From Corallococcus sp. EGB (GTDB lineage Bacteria > Myxococcota > Myxococcia > Myxococcales > Myxococcaceae), in contig NZ_CP079946.1 in assembly GCF_019968905.1 (NCBI RefSeq), positions 8,281,356 to 8,345,355 of the forward strand: 64,000 bases of DNA, in the 5' to 3' direction. Below, piece after piece: positions 36,331 to 45,735 of this stretch (position 1 is its first letter; every line of letters begins with the position of its first letter). The notes below the pieces were generated by a model. It saw only the letters and a list, made by a program, of their open reading frames with translations. It was not told the origin of the DNA and did no database searches. Position numbers and translations under genes: made by a program.

Positions 36331-37077
36331 ATGAATCCCTTTCGCCTCGGCATCCTCCTGTTCTTCGTCACGGCCTGCGCCTCCACGCCCTCCGTGCCTC
36401 CTCCCCCTTCCCAGGAGGAGTTCGTGCTCGCGAAGGACGTGCGTGTGAAACGCATGGCCCCGGGCGTGTGGATGCATGTCACGGAAGCGGGCGGGGACTG
36501 GGCGGGCGTGACCGCGAACGGGCTCCTCGTGGAGGACGGTGACACGTCCATCCTCGTCGACACGGGCTGGACGCCGGAGCACTCCCGGGCGCTGCTCACC
36601 TGGGCCCGGGACACGCTTCATCATCCCGTGCGCGCCGCGCTGGTGACGCACTTCCACCTCGACCGCACGGGCGGCATCCCCACGCTCGACGCGCAGGGCA
36701 TCCCCGTCCACGCTCGCGAGGACACGGCGCTCCGCGCGAGCAAGCAGGGCAACCCCGTCCCCTCGCAGCGGCTGAAGGATGCGCAGGACTTCGGACCGCT
36801 GTCGGTATTCTTCCCCGGCGCGGGGCACTCGCCCGACAACCTCGTCGTCATGCACCCGGCGTCGGGCATCCTCTACGGTGGCTGCTTCATCAAGGATGCC
36901 CACGCGAAGAACCTGGGCAACCTGGAGGACGCGGACGTCGCCGCATGGCCCTTGAGTCTCCAGCGCGAGCGCGAGCACTTCCCCAACGCCCGCGTCATCA
37001 TCCCCGGCCATGAGCAGCCCGGTGGAACGGAGCTGCTCGACCACACCGAGGCCCTGCTGGAGGAGGCCTCGCGCTGA
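36331..37077 (+). CDS. lipoprotein subclass B1 metallo-beta-lactamase
   Basis: A 248-residue zinc beta-lactamase with a lipoprotein signal ending FFVTAC (Cys16), so it is probably held in a membrane, as NDM-1 is. All subclass B1 zinc ligands are present: His107, His109 and Asp111 in THFHLDRTGG, His166 in GAGHSPDN, Cys185 in LYGGCFIK, and His227 in IIPGHEQP. Lys188, three residues after the Cys, is the B1 substrate-binding lysine, and AKNLGNLEDAD matches the following loop of B1 enzymes. It should hydrolyse penicillins, cephalosporins and carbapenems in the periplasm. Subclass B1 genes are known from myxobacteria (MYX-1 in Myxococcus), so it may be native. The ATG at 36331 is chosen for the signal peptide; a longer frame has none. 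No mobility gene is adjacent. Confidence 0.92.
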   Translation: MNPFRLGILLFFVTACASTPSVPPPPSQEEFVLAKDVRVKRMAPGVWMHVTEAGGDWAGVTANGLLVEDGDTSILVDTGWTPEHSRALLTWARDTLHHPVRAALVTHFHLDRTGGIPTLDAQGIPVHAREDTALRASKQGNPVPSQRLKDAQDFGPLSVFFPGAGHSPDNLVVMHPASGILYGGCFIKDAHAKNLGNLEDADVAAWPLSLQREREHFPNARVIIPGHEQPGGTELLDHTEALLEEASR

Positions 37078-37083
37078 AGCGCC

Positions 37084-37488
37084 TCAGTCGTCCCGGTGCG
37101 CGTGGCCCTTCTTCTTGCCACGCCCCGGGCCGTCCCAGTCGTCATCGTCGTCCCAGTCGCGGCCCCGCCGGTCCTTCACCTTGTCGTTCACGCTGATGAG
37201 CTGGCGCGAGAACGCGTCGTAGTCCAGGTGCAGGTGGCCCTTCTCGCCCCGGCCATCCACGCGCATCTTCACCTTCCACACGTTGTTGCCGGTGAGGTGC
37301 GCCTCCTTCAGCTCGCAGCGGTAGCCGCGGGCGCGGCACTGGTCGAACCCGCGCCGCACGGCTTCGTCGTAGCTCATCGCCACGGGGCGGGACGGCGGCG
37401 GCCTTGGAGGCGGACGCGAAGGACGCGTCTCCGCCACGATGCAGCCGGACGACAGCAACAGGCTTCCCAGGAGCAGGGGCAGTCTCAT
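37084..37488 (-). CDS. small lipoprotein of unknown function
   Basis: A 134-residue lipoprotein: MRLPLLLGSLLLSSGC gives Cys16. A proline-rich spacer (PSRPPPRPPPSRP) leads to a compact domain of about 70 residues (SYDEAVRRGFDQCRARGYRCELKE, VWKVKMRVDGRGEKGHLHLDYD) with two cysteines that may pair, and a tail that is first acidic (DWDDDDDWD) and then basic (GKKKGHAH). The domain resembles small periplasmic PepSY/YcfJ-like folds only loosely; no family assigned. It is convergent with the beta-lactamase gene, their stops 6 bp apart. Confidence 0.72.
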   Translation of the reverse strand: MRLPLLLGSLLLSSGCIVAETRPSRPPPRPPPSRPVAMSYDEAVRRGFDQCRARGYRCELKEAHLTGNNVWKVKMRVDGRGEKGHLHLDYDAFSRQLISVNDKVKDRRGRDWDDDDDWDGPGRGKKKGHAHRDD

Positions 37489-37559
37489 GCACGGGATGAC
37501 GCCACACCCGCGCAAGGATTCAAACAGGCGCCCCGTATGCCTTTGCGGCTGCGGTGAGA

Positions 37560-38486
37560 CTACAAACCTCCAGGCGAGGCGAACGCGACGAACAGCTCAC
37601 CCGCGAGGTACGCGCGCATCCCCTTGCTCGCCGGACGGATGAAATCGTTGAGCAGCGCACCGGAGCTCAGCCTGTGGACCGTGGGGAACGCCAGGTTCAT
37701 GCGGCTGCGCGCCACGCCCTTGCCGCCCCGGTGGATGAACGTCACGGTGCCATCCGGCGCCACGGACTCCACGACCGCGATGTGCGTCATGCCGTCGTTG
37801 CGCTTGCCGTCGCGGTTGCGGTCGTAGGTCTCCTTGAAGAACGCCAGGTCGCCCGGACGCGGGTTCAGCCGGTGCACGGCGCCCGCGGCCTGCGCGCGGC
37901 GGAAGATGCCCGTCACCGCGTTCTCGCCCGCGAGGAAGCCGTGCGCCACCAGGTCGATGCCGGCCTGCAGGTACGCCAGCCGCACCAGCCCTGAACAGTC
38001 ATTGGGCACCGAGCGGTCCAACCGCCGCGAGCCCACCAGCTGCGCCGCGCGCGCCACGATGCCGCGCGCCAGCTTCGACGGCGGCGGCAGCAGCTCGTCC
38101 CAGAAGCCGCCCGGCCCCTGCGTGGGTCCGGTGAGGAGCGCCGCCGCCTCCAGCGCCGCCGCGATGACGCCCGCCTCCTCCGGCACCGGGGGCGGCTCCG
38201 CCTCCAGCAACGCCGCCAGACCCTCGCTGCCCTCCGGCGTCACGAAGGCCAGTGGCGGGGGCGCTTCAGCCTTCACCCCGAGTGCGCCCTCCGCGCCCAC
38301 CGGCGCGACACTCGGTGCTTCAACGACGGGCGGCGTGACGGAGGCCGCGCCTGGGAGTTCCACCGCCACGTGGGGCGCGCGGTCCGGGACGTGCGCACAA
38401 CCCACCAGGCAGCCCAACGACATCAGGGTGACGAGCGACGAACGGCGCAGCAGCAACAAGTCCTCCGGGGGTGAAGACGGGCGCAT
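37560..38486 (-). CDS. NlpC/P60- or CHAP-type cell-wall amidase lipoprotein
   Basis: A 308-residue exported protein. The N-terminus contains LRRSSLVTLMSLGCLVGCAH with a likely lipoprotein cysteine at residue 30. Residues 30-125 are a Pro/Ala/Val-rich spacer. The catalytic domain follows: NDCSGLVRLAYLQAG holds the nucleophile Cys, PRPGDLAFFKET is the typical segment before it pairs with His, and MTHIAVVESVAPDGTVTFIHRGG holds the His. This order is that of NlpC/P60 and CHAP peptidases, which cut stem peptides or cross-links. A calcium-loop-like DRNRDGKRNDG stretch precedes the His. ATG 38486 has a GGGG ahead; M22 is a possible alternative. Confidence 0.82.
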   Translation of the reverse strand: MRPSSPPEDLLLLRRSSLVTLMSLGCLVGCAHVPDRAPHVAVELPGAASVTPPVVEAPSVAPVGAEGALGVKAEAPPPLAFVTPEGSEGLAALLEAEPPPVPEEAGVIAAALEAAALLTGPTQGPGGFWDELLPPPSKLARGIVARAAQLVGSRRLDRSVPNDCSGLVRLAYLQAGIDLVAHGFLAGENAVTGIFRRAQAAGAVHRLNPRPGDLAFFKETYDRNRDGKRNDGMTHIAVVESVAPDGTVTFIHRGGKGVARSRMNLAFPTVHRLSSGALLNDFIRPASKGMRAYLAGELFVAFASPGGL

Positions 38487-38519
38487 TCAACCCCGGAATC
38501 GTTTTACTTCAAACAGGGA

Positions 38520-41500
38520 TCATCCTTCCCAGGTCGCGAGCAGGTCGCGCACCCGGGCGTACTTCTGGAGCAGGGTGGCGCGGTGGGCGCTGAGCACCAC
38601 CATGAATCCCACCACCGCCAGGCCGAGCAGCGACAGGAACGCGGCGCCCATGCGGTGGTCGCGCATGCCGAAGCGCACCAGGTTGGCGGCCACCGCCGTC
38701 ACCAGGAAGGCCGAGCCCAGGTACACGTAGGAGCGGATCCGCAGCGCGATGCCCGCCCCCACGCCGACCAGACAGAGGAACACGCACAGGAGCATCGCCC
38801 CGCCGTCGTTGAAGAGCAGCGGCTTCCACGCGCCGGCCACGTAGATGCCCGTGACCGCCAGGGCGCGCAGCTGCGCGTAGGCGTCCCTCGACAGGCTCTT
38901 GCGGAAGACGCGCAGGAGCAGGAGCAGGGAGAGGCCCGCGGGGATGGCGTAGTACTGCGGCTCGCCGGAGCCGGTGCCCAGCCAGACGAAGTACAGCGCC
39001 GTGTTGAAGGCCGCGACGGACACCAGCGACGCGAGCCCCTTGCGCTGCGTCAGCGCCCCGAGCGCCGCGAAGTGCGCCGCGTAGCCCACGAGCAGCGCCA
39101 CCGCCACGAACGGCTGGCTCCAGGGCACCGTCAGCAGGCCCGCCAGCGGGAAGAACCACGCGCCCGCGATGGCGGGGCGGCGGAAGGCCTGACGGCCCGC
39201 GCCCTCACGCCGCACGAAGAGGTACAGGCCGGTGAAGGCCGCCCCCCCGAGGATGGACACCAGGCTGTCCGCGGCGTCGGGGCGCGCGTCCAGGCCGATG
39301 AAGCGCACGCAGAAGTAGCCCATCGCCACGGCCGCCTGAGCAAGCCACGCGGCGGCTTCGTCCTCCTCGCGCGCCGCGTGGCGCACCAGGGCGAACAGCA
39401 GGACCGCGAGCCCGCCGCACGCCACCCACGCCTCGCGCGACGCGCCGCCCGGCAGGCGCACCGCCAGCACCGCGAACAGCACCTCCACGAGCGCGACGAG
39501 GGAGAACGCCCGCCCCATGCGCCCGCGCACCGCCTTGCCCGCCACGGACAGCACCAGCGTGGCGAGCAGCGCCGTCGCCGCGCCGAAGTACGGGAGGATG
39601 AACTCCGCGCCCCGGCCGGTGGAGTGCGTCGCGGCGTAGTGGAGGAGGAAGGCGTGCACGGCGAAGAGGGACGCCAGCCACCCCACCCACTCGCGGTCCC
39701 GGCGGCGCAGCACCACCACCCACGCGGTGGCCCACGCGAAGAACACGCACAGCGGCATGCCCGGATGCGTGAGCGAGCGCAGGCCCCCCAGCGACACCAG
39801 CGCCATCAGCGCGCCCCCCTGGTGCAGGGCCGCGCCCACCTCCACGCCGCGCTTGTCCAGCGCGAAGCCCGCGACGGCCAGCAGCAGGCCCGTGCCCGCC
39901 ACCGCCGCCGGAGCCCACAGCGGCGGCACGGCGGCGACCAGCACCAGGCCGAGCAGCGCCGTGGCGACGTTCATCATCCAGCGCTCGCGCGTCACCATCA
40001 GCGTGAGCGACGCGGCGCCCGCGACCAGCGCCACCGGCAGGGTCAGCTCGCCCGGCCCCATCTCCAACAGCCGCACGCCCACGAGCAGCGCCACGGTGCC
40101 AGCGCCGCCGGCCCACAGCGGTTCGCTCCAGGTGCCCTCGATGCCCGGCGTCAGACGCGCGGTGGCGTTCGTCAGCGCGCGCTGCACGGCGCCGGACTGG
40201 CACAGCGCGGACAGCAGCGCGGCGGCCAGCCCCACGGCCGCGACGAGCAGCGCGCCCTCGGGACGCCACATGCCCACCGGCAGGGTCTCCGTCTGACCCA
40301 GCGGCGCCAGCGCGAACGCCGCCACCGCCGCCGTGAGCAGCCAGCGCTGCGACAGCAGGAACGCGGCCACCAGCAGCACCGCGCCCAGCACGGCCAGCGA
40401 GCCCGGCGTCGGCGACACCAAGGTGGAGATGGCCGCCACGCCCAGCGCCGAGCCCGTGGCGCAAGCACGCAGCGCCTGGTCACGCGGGCCGCGGAAGAAG
40501 GTGGCCAGGGCCTGGGGCGCGTGATGCTCCGCGAGCGCCAGGGCCAGCAGCAGGCCGGTGGCCCAGGGCCGCGCCTCCGGGATGAACAGCGCCAGCAGGG
40601 ACGCGGCGATGACGCGCACGGAAGGCAGCGGGCCTGTCATGGGCACCAGCGCGATGGCGCAGAGGAGGGCCGTGCGCTGACTCAGCCAGTGCTCCGAGAA
40701 CGCCAGCACCAGTACGCCCAGGCACGCGACCGCCACCTGCATCCCCTTGGACAACTCGTGGCGGGGGCCCTCTTCGCGCGAGCGCAGGAGCAGCGAGGCC
40801 ACGGCGGGCACGTGCTCCACGACGCGCACCACGAGCAGCGGGAAGAGCGGCAGCAGCGCGGTCCACAGGGGCGGCGGGCTCCAGGCCGTCAGGGTGAGCG
40901 CGCCGTAGAGCACCATCAGCGCCGCGACGAAGGGCTGGCGCAGCGCGCGCGTCCACACCAGAGGCAGCAGCGCGGGCCCGATGAGCGCGAGCGGAATGGC
41001 GCCGTGGACCTGGGACAGCGCGTGCCCGTGCCATGCGTAGGAGGAGAGCGCCAGCACCGTCATCGCGCCCAGCGAGGAGACGCTGACGAAGGACTCGCCG
41101 CCCGAGGCCATGCGCCGCACTGCGGGCACGTCGTCCAGGAGCGCCAGGAGGCTGAGGAACGCGGCGAGCCCCAGCAGGGCCAGCGGGCCGGCCGTGTGCA
41201 CCGCGACGGCGGCCTCGATGGTGGCCAGCACCATCCCCAGCGCCACGGGCAGCGTGCGGGCGGTGAAGAGCGCCGCCAGCGCCGCGCCCATCAGGAACAG
41301 GGAATGATCACCGGAGCGGGCCAGGCCCAGGGGCACCAGCGGCAGGATGAGCGCGAGGATGCCCGCGACGGTGGTGCTGCCGCTGCGGCCCTTGCGCGCG
41401 GCGACGACGGAGCCCAGGAGCGAAGCGGTGATGAGCAGCACCACCGACAGTCCCGGCGACAGGCCCCACGCCGTGTAGAGGTCCGGGATGTCCGGCAGGA

Positions 41501-44216
41501 GCGCCAGGCCCACGAACACGACCGCGAACGGCCGCACGCCCGGGATGCCGCGGGAGGCCACCGCCACCGTCGCGGCGGCAGTGACGAGCACGGGCCCCAT
41601 GAAGGTCTTGTCGGACAGGCCCCACACCACCGCGAGCCCCGCGTACAGGAGGCCCGGCACGCCGAACCGCTTGAGCAGACCGCCGCGCTCGCCCAGGAGC
41701 GCCAGCACCAGCGAGCCGCCCACCATCGCCGCGACCAGCGCCTGCGTGGAGTGGGCTCCGGCGAGCTTCGGAAGGATGGCACCCGCGAGGAAGGCGCCGT
41801 AGGCCAGGTATCGCTCGTCGCGCAGCCGGAACGCGACCAGGAGGACGCCCGTGCTCCCCAGCGTCATGCCCACGACGGGCGCGGCGACAACAGAAGACGT
41901 TCCGAGCGCGATGGCGAACCCGCATGTCGCGATGACGCCGACGACGGCGGAGACGAAGCGCTGCGTGCGTTCATCAACGAGGCGCCAGGCAATCCCCGCC
42001 AGCCCCAGGGCCAGTACGCCCGCCACGACGGCCGCGGTGCCCATGTCGAAGAGGCGGAGGGCGGAGAAGGGCAGCACGGCGAAGAGCACCGAGCCCACGG
42101 CCGACAGCGGGAAGCGCTTGAACAGCAAGCCCGCGCCCAGGGACATCACGGCCAGCGCGAGCGTGGCGAAGAAGGCCGGGCGCGAGTCGGGGCCCAGGTG
42201 TCCGAAGAGGGCGAACGCGGGCGCGGCCCAGGTGGTGGCGCGCAGCAGCACGTCGGCGATGCCCAGGGAACGCGCGTCACCGGCGCGCTCGCCGCGCTTC
42301 TGGCAGAAGAACGCGAGCACGAGCCCCGCGAGCACGAACGGCAGGGCCGTCAGCGCGCCATACTGGAAGGGCAGCGGCGCCGAGGGCGGGTAGCCCATGC
42401 GCGTCTTGATGGCGTTGATGAGCAGGGTGAGGGCATGCGGAACCAACTGCGCGCTGGTCGCATAGCTGAAGTACGCGCCCGCGTACGCCGGGTAGAGCCA
42501 CGGCAGGCGGTTCACGGGGCCGCGAGACAGCGACACGAGCGTGCCGGTGAAGATGGCGGCGGTGAAGAAGAAGGCCGGCTTGGTGCCAACGATGGCGCCC
42601 GCGAGGCAGGCCACCTGGAGCGCGATGGTGATGACCGCGAGCGGATCCGCGGCGCGCTTCTCCTCGAGCGTGCGGAAGCGCAGGCAGGTGGCGAGCAGGA
42701 ACGCCGCGAAGGGCGCGTAGGTTCCCGGAGGAACAGAGGTGCCCGCGGCGCTCAGCCCCAGGTGCAACCGGATGGCGAACAGCGCGGTGAGGTACAGGGG
42801 CGCGGCGAGCGTGAAGGCGAGCACCCTGCTCTTGCGAGGCGTGGAGGGGGCCTTGCTCGACAGCAGGAAGAAGAGGATGCACGGCAGGGTGTTGAGCCAC
42901 ACCGCCGGAGCGCCCAGCCGCGCGGCCAGCGGAGCCAGCCCCATGATCAGCGTGGCGCCGACGAGGCCCAGCTGGATGAACGGGCGGGAGGGAGCATCGA
43001 AGAAGTCGACGGGCTTTCGGGCGAGCCAGGCGGCGGCGCCGGCCCAGACGAAGAGCAGCGGCACGAGCAGCAGGGGGCTCACGCCGTCGAGCTGGAGGGC
43101 GTCGCCCAATCCCAGGGGCCCCAGCGCGACGCCGCCGAGCGGAGCCACGGCGGCGCCGATGAGGCCGAGGATGTGGCCCGGCTTGCGGAGCGAGTCGCGG
43201 CGGGCGAGGTAGCCGCCCCACACGGAGAAGCCGGCGGAGTAGCCCACGGTCATCAGGAAGACGGTGAGCGAGCGGGTGACGGACGTCATCCCGTCCCAGG
43301 ACTCGAAGACGAAGTAGAGCGTGCCGGAGAGGATGAGGAACGCGCCGATGAACCACGCGATGCTCTCGTAGAGGAACGGCCGCCACACGCGGCTCCACGA
43401 GGAGGTCTCCTCGACGAGGCGGGCGGTGCGGCTCTTCGGAGCAGGAGGCTCCATGAACGGCTCGCCCGGGTTCGGAGGCAGCCGGCGGGCCGAGGACGCG
43501 CGTGCCGCGCTCACGGCCTCCGAGCTGGACTCGGCGGACACCCGCGCGGCGGTCAGCCGGCGAGCCGCCGAACCATCCGACAGCGAGGCGATGCCCAGAC
43601 ACGCGATGAGGTCGAGCGAGTTGAAGTGGAACGAGGAGCCCGTGGCGGCAGGAGTCGAGGAAGCGTCAGGGACAGCGGCGAAAGCATTCGAAGCGGCGAC
43701 AGCGTCAGTGGCGACAACGTGAGCAGAGTGCGCGACGGCAGCGACATCAGGAGCGGCAGTTTGATCAGCGGGAGCCTCCGCGACGGCGACGTGCGCGGCA
43801 GGGACGGAGTCCTCCGCGGTGTCGGAGGTCACGGTCTGCGCGACAGGGGGCTCGGTGGAAGCGGCATCCACGGAGGGAATCGTCACGGGGCCGAGGGCGA
43901 CAGCGCCCTCCCCCGTTGACGGAGCCGCCACGGCTTCACGAGGCTCGACGGGCGCGGAGGCCAGCGCCTCGACGGGCGTCTCGGTGAGGATGGAGAGGAG
44001 GACGCGGGCCTGTCGCTCGTAGCGCTCGGTGAGGCGGCGGCCGACGTGGATCGGCACATCGTGCGGGTCCCAGCGTCGCACCTCATCCAGGAGGAAGTGG
44101 ACGTGCGCGAGCTCGGCCTCGACGGCGGCTCTGGCGCGGGCGGCGAGACGATTGCCACAGACGACGCACTGGGACGCGCTTCCCAGGCGTTCTTGTCGGC
44201 AGGCGGAACAGTACAT
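38520..44216 (-). CDS. 1898-aa polytopic membrane protein with N-terminal zinc ribbon
   Basis: One of the largest genes here. The first 20 residues carry a zinc ribbon (Cys3, Cys6, Cys17, Cys20), then a helical segment and a 150-residue Ala/Val/Thr-rich linker with many VA, SA and AV steps. From about residue 290 to the end the chain is almost continuous hydrophobic helices, probably more than 40 (IAWFIGAFLILSGTLYFVF is the first). Short polar loops separate them, and no known catalytic motif stands out. It resembles the predicted membrane proteins DUF2157/DUF2339 in the first helices, but is far longer. Start at 44216 has GAGGGGGAAG upstream. Function unknown; a transporter, lipid or glycan enzyme or a mechanosensor cannot be told apart. 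Confidence 0.85.
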   Translation of the reverse strand: MYCSACRQERLGSASQCVVCGNRLAARARAAVEAELAHVHFLLDEVRRWDPHDVPIHVGRRLTERYERQARVLLSILTETPVEALASAPVEPREAVAAPSTGEGAVALGPVTIPSVDAASTEPPVAQTVTSDTAEDSVPAAHVAVAEAPADQTAAPDVAAVAHSAHVVATDAVAASNAFAAVPDASSTPAATGSSFHFNSLDLIACLGIASLSDGSAARRLTAARVSAESSSEAVSAARASSARRLPPNPGEPFMEPPAPKSRTARLVEETSSWSRVWRPFLYESIAWFIGAFLILSGTLYFVFESWDGMTSVTRSLTVFLMTVGYSAGFSVWGGYLARRDSLRKPGHILGLIGAAVAPLGGVALGPLGLGDALQLDGVSPLLLVPLLFVWAGAAAWLARKPVDFFDAPSRPFIQLGLVGATLIMGLAPLAARLGAPAVWLNTLPCILFFLLSSKAPSTPRKSRVLAFTLAAPLYLTALFAIRLHLGLSAAGTSVPPGTYAPFAAFLLATCLRFRTLEEKRAADPLAVITIALQVACLAGAIVGTKPAFFFTAAIFTGTLVSLSRGPVNRLPWLYPAYAGAYFSYATSAQLVPHALTLLINAIKTRMGYPPSAPLPFQYGALTALPFVLAGLVLAFFCQKRGERAGDARSLGIADVLLRATTWAAPAFALFGHLGPDSRPAFFATLALAVMSLGAGLLFKRFPLSAVGSVLFAVLPFSALRLFDMGTAAVVAGVLALGLAGIAWRLVDERTQRFVSAVVGVIATCGFAIALGTSSVVAAPVVGMTLGSTGVLLVAFRLRDERYLAYGAFLAGAILPKLAGAHSTQALVAAMVGGSLVLALLGERGGLLKRFGVPGLLYAGLAVVWGLSDKTFMGPVLVTAAATVAVASRGIPGVRPFAVVFVGLALLPDIPDLYTAWGLSPGLSVVLLITASLLGSVVAARKGRSGSTTVAGILALILPLVPLGLARSGDHSLFLMGAALAALFTARTLPVALGMVLATIEAAVAVHTAGPLALLGLAAFLSLLALLDDVPAVRRMASGGESFVSVSSLGAMTVLALSSYAWHGHALSQVHGAIPLALIGPALLPLVWTRALRQPFVAALMVLYGALTLTAWSPPPLWTALLPLFPLLVVRVVEHVPAVASLLLRSREEGPRHELSKGMQVAVACLGVLVLAFSEHWLSQRTALLCAIALVPMTGPLPSVRVIAASLLALFIPEARPWATGLLLALALAEHHAPQALATFFRGPRDQALRACATGSALGVAAISTLVSPTPGSLAVLGAVLLVAAFLLSQRWLLTAAVAAFALAPLGQTETLPVGMWRPEGALLVAAVGLAAALLSALCQSGAVQRALTNATARLTPGIEGTWSEPLWAGGAGTVALLVGVRLLEMGPGELTLPVALVAGAASLTLMVTRERWMMNVATALLGLVLVAAVPPLWAPAAVAGTGLLLAVAGFALDKRGVEVGAALHQGGALMALVSLGGLRSLTHPGMPLCVFFAWATAWVVVLRRRDREWVGWLASLFAVHAFLLHYAATHSTGRGAEFILPYFGAATALLATLVLSVAGKAVRGRMGRAFSLVALVEVLFAVLAVRLPGGASREAWVACGGLAVLLFALVRHAAREEDEAAAWLAQAAVAMGYFCVRFIGLDARPDAADSLVSILGGAAFTGLYLFVRREGAGRQAFRRPAIAGAWFFPLAGLLTVPWSQPFVAVALLVGYAAHFAALGALTQRKGLASLVSVAAFNTALYFVWLGTGSGEPQYYAIPAGLSLLLLLRVFRKSLSRDAYAQLRALAVTGIYVAGAWKPLLFNDGGAMLLCVFLCLVGVGAGIALRIRSYVYLGSAFLVTAVAANLVRFGMRDHRMGAAFLSLLGLAVVGFMVVLSAHRATLLQKYARVRDLLATWEG

Positions 44217-44382
44217 GGAACTTCCCCCTCTACAACGACCGTGCCACGCAGGATGCCCTGGAAGGACAAGGGATTGGAAATCACCGGGGTGTATCAGGCG
44301 CGTGGCGGTTGTGCAGGGCGCTGCACACGTGCACACCCGGCGCCGCTGGCCGGCGGGCTTGAGTCATGGGACGGTGCGCGCC

Positions 44383-44883
44383 ATGAGCACGGAACTGACG
44401 TTGAGGCCCATCGAGGCCCGGGACGACGCGGCGATGGCGGCGGTCATCCGCGCGGTGATGCCGGAGTTCGGAGCGGACGGTCCGGGGTTCGCGATCCACG
44501 ACCCGGAGGTGAACGCGATGAGCGCGGCCTACAGCCGTCCCCGGCACGCGTATTTCGTGGTGGAGCATGGGGGCCAGGTGGTGGGAGGCGCGGGCATCGC
44601 GCCGCTGGACGGAGGAGCGCCGGACGTCTGCGAGCTGCGCAAGATGTACTTCCTGCCCACGGCCCGAGGCCACGGCATGGGTGAGCGCTTGTTGAGACAC
44701 TGTCTGGAGTTCGCGCGAAGCGCTGGCTTCCGGCAGTGCTACCTGGAGACGCTCGCGGGCATGGAGCAGGCCCAGAAGCTCTACCGCAAGGTCGGCTTCG
44801 AACCGCTCTGCGCCCCCATGGGCCGCACCGGCCACTTCGGCTGCGACCGCTGGTATGCGCTGAACCTGCCCCAGTCCGCCTGA
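44383..44883 (+). CDS. GNAT-family N-acetyltransferase
   Basis: A 166-residue acetyl-CoA-dependent transferase. Motif A is KMYFLPTARGHGMGERLLRHCLEFAR, where RGHGMG binds the pyrophosphate of acetyl-CoA; YLETLAGMEQAQKLYRKVGFEPL is motif B with the conserved Tyr/Phe. The substrate (small amine or protein) cannot be predicted. ATG 44383 starts the conserved opening MSTELTLRPIEARDDAAM; the frame extends upstream without support. It is divergent from the large membrane gene. Confidence 0.85.
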   Translation: MSTELTLRPIEARDDAAMAAVIRAVMPEFGADGPGFAIHDPEVNAMSAAYSRPRHAYFVVEHGGQVVGGAGIAPLDGGAPDVCELRKMYFLPTARGHGMGERLLRHCLEFARSAGFRQCYLETLAGMEQAQKLYRKVGFEPLCAPMGRTGHFGCDRWYALNLPQSA

Positions 44884-44961
44884 CCGCCCGCCCACCGGCC
44901 CGGCAGGTGCGCTCGGCCGGTCACGCCCTCCGGACCCAACTTCCCAGGTCAGGAGGCCCGC

Positions 44962-45732
44962 ATGGCGGTCAAGAAGCAGTCCCGGTCCACGACGACGGCA
45001 GGTCCACGGCGGGCGCCGCGCGCCCAGAGCGCCCGCACCGCGCACGCCGCGCCCTCACGCACGGACACGGACAAGCGCCCCTTCGACATCGAAGAAGTCC
45101 TCCGCCGCGTGCGCCATGAGGTCCGCGCCTTCGCCGACGCGGCCATGTTCGAGCTCGCCGCGAAGGGCCATGGCTCCCTCTTCGAACAGCTCATCGCGTG
45201 CATCCTCTCCATCCGCACGCTCGATGAGGTCAGCCTCCCCGCGGCCCTCCGGCTCCTCGGCCGCGCCCACACACCCGAAGCCCTCGCGCGCCTCACTCCC
45301 GCGGAGATCGACGAACTCATCCGCCCCGTCACCTTCCACGAAGGCAAGGCCCACCAGGTCCACGCCATCGCCGTGCGCACGCGTGACGAGTTCAACGGCC
45401 AGCTCCCCGCGGATCCGGACGTGCTCCAGTCCTTCAAGGGCGTGGGCCCCAAGTGCGCGCACCTGGCGCTCGGCATCGCCTGCGGCCATGAGGTCATCAG
45501 CGTGGACATCCACGTCCACCGCGTCACCAACCGCTGGGGCTACGTGAACGCCTCCACCCCGGAACGCACGCTCGCCGCGCTCGAAGCCGTCCTCCCCCGC
45601 CCCTACTGGGTGGAGCTCAACCGGCTCCTCGTCCCCTTCGGCAAGCACGTGTGCACCGGCTCGCGGCCCAAGTGCTCCACCTGTCCCGTCCTCCCCTACT
45701 GCCGGCAGGTGGGCGTCACCTCCCACCGCTGA
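44962..45732 (+). CDS. nth: endonuclease III-family DNA glycosylase
   Basis: The 256-residue protein is a helix-hairpin-helix base-excision-repair enzyme. The HhH segment is LQSFKGVGPKCAHLALG with the catalytic Lys164; Asp182 in VDIHVHRVTNRWG activates it. The iron-sulfur cluster motif C-x6-C-x2-C-x5-C is present at 231, 238, 241 and 247. The N-terminal 38 residues are basic and disordered, an extension absent from E. coli Nth. VDIHVHRV differs slightly from the usual VDTHV, so a diverged Nth paralogue is possible. AGGAGG lies 5 nt before the ATG. It is convergent with the cardiolipin synthase gene, stops 3 bp apart. Confidence 0.88.
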   Translation: MAVKKQSRSTTTAGPRRAPRAQSARTAHAAPSRTDTDKRPFDIEEVLRRVRHEVRAFADAAMFELAAKGHGSLFEQLIACILSIRTLDEVSLPAALRLLGRAHTPEALARLTPAEIDELIRPVTFHEGKAHQVHAIAVRTRDEFNGQLPADPDVLQSFKGVGPKCAHLALGIACGHEVISVDIHVHRVTNRWGYVNASTPERTLAALEAVLPRPYWVELNRLLVPFGKHVCTGSRPKCSTCPVLPYCRQVGVTSHR

Positions 45733-45735
45733 GGC

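Noticed and set aside
38583-43919. Long plus-strand frame antisense to the polytopic membrane gene
   Set aside because: The product is a charged Arg/Gly/Glu/His-rich chain that mirrors hydrophobic codons; no domain, no ribosome site.
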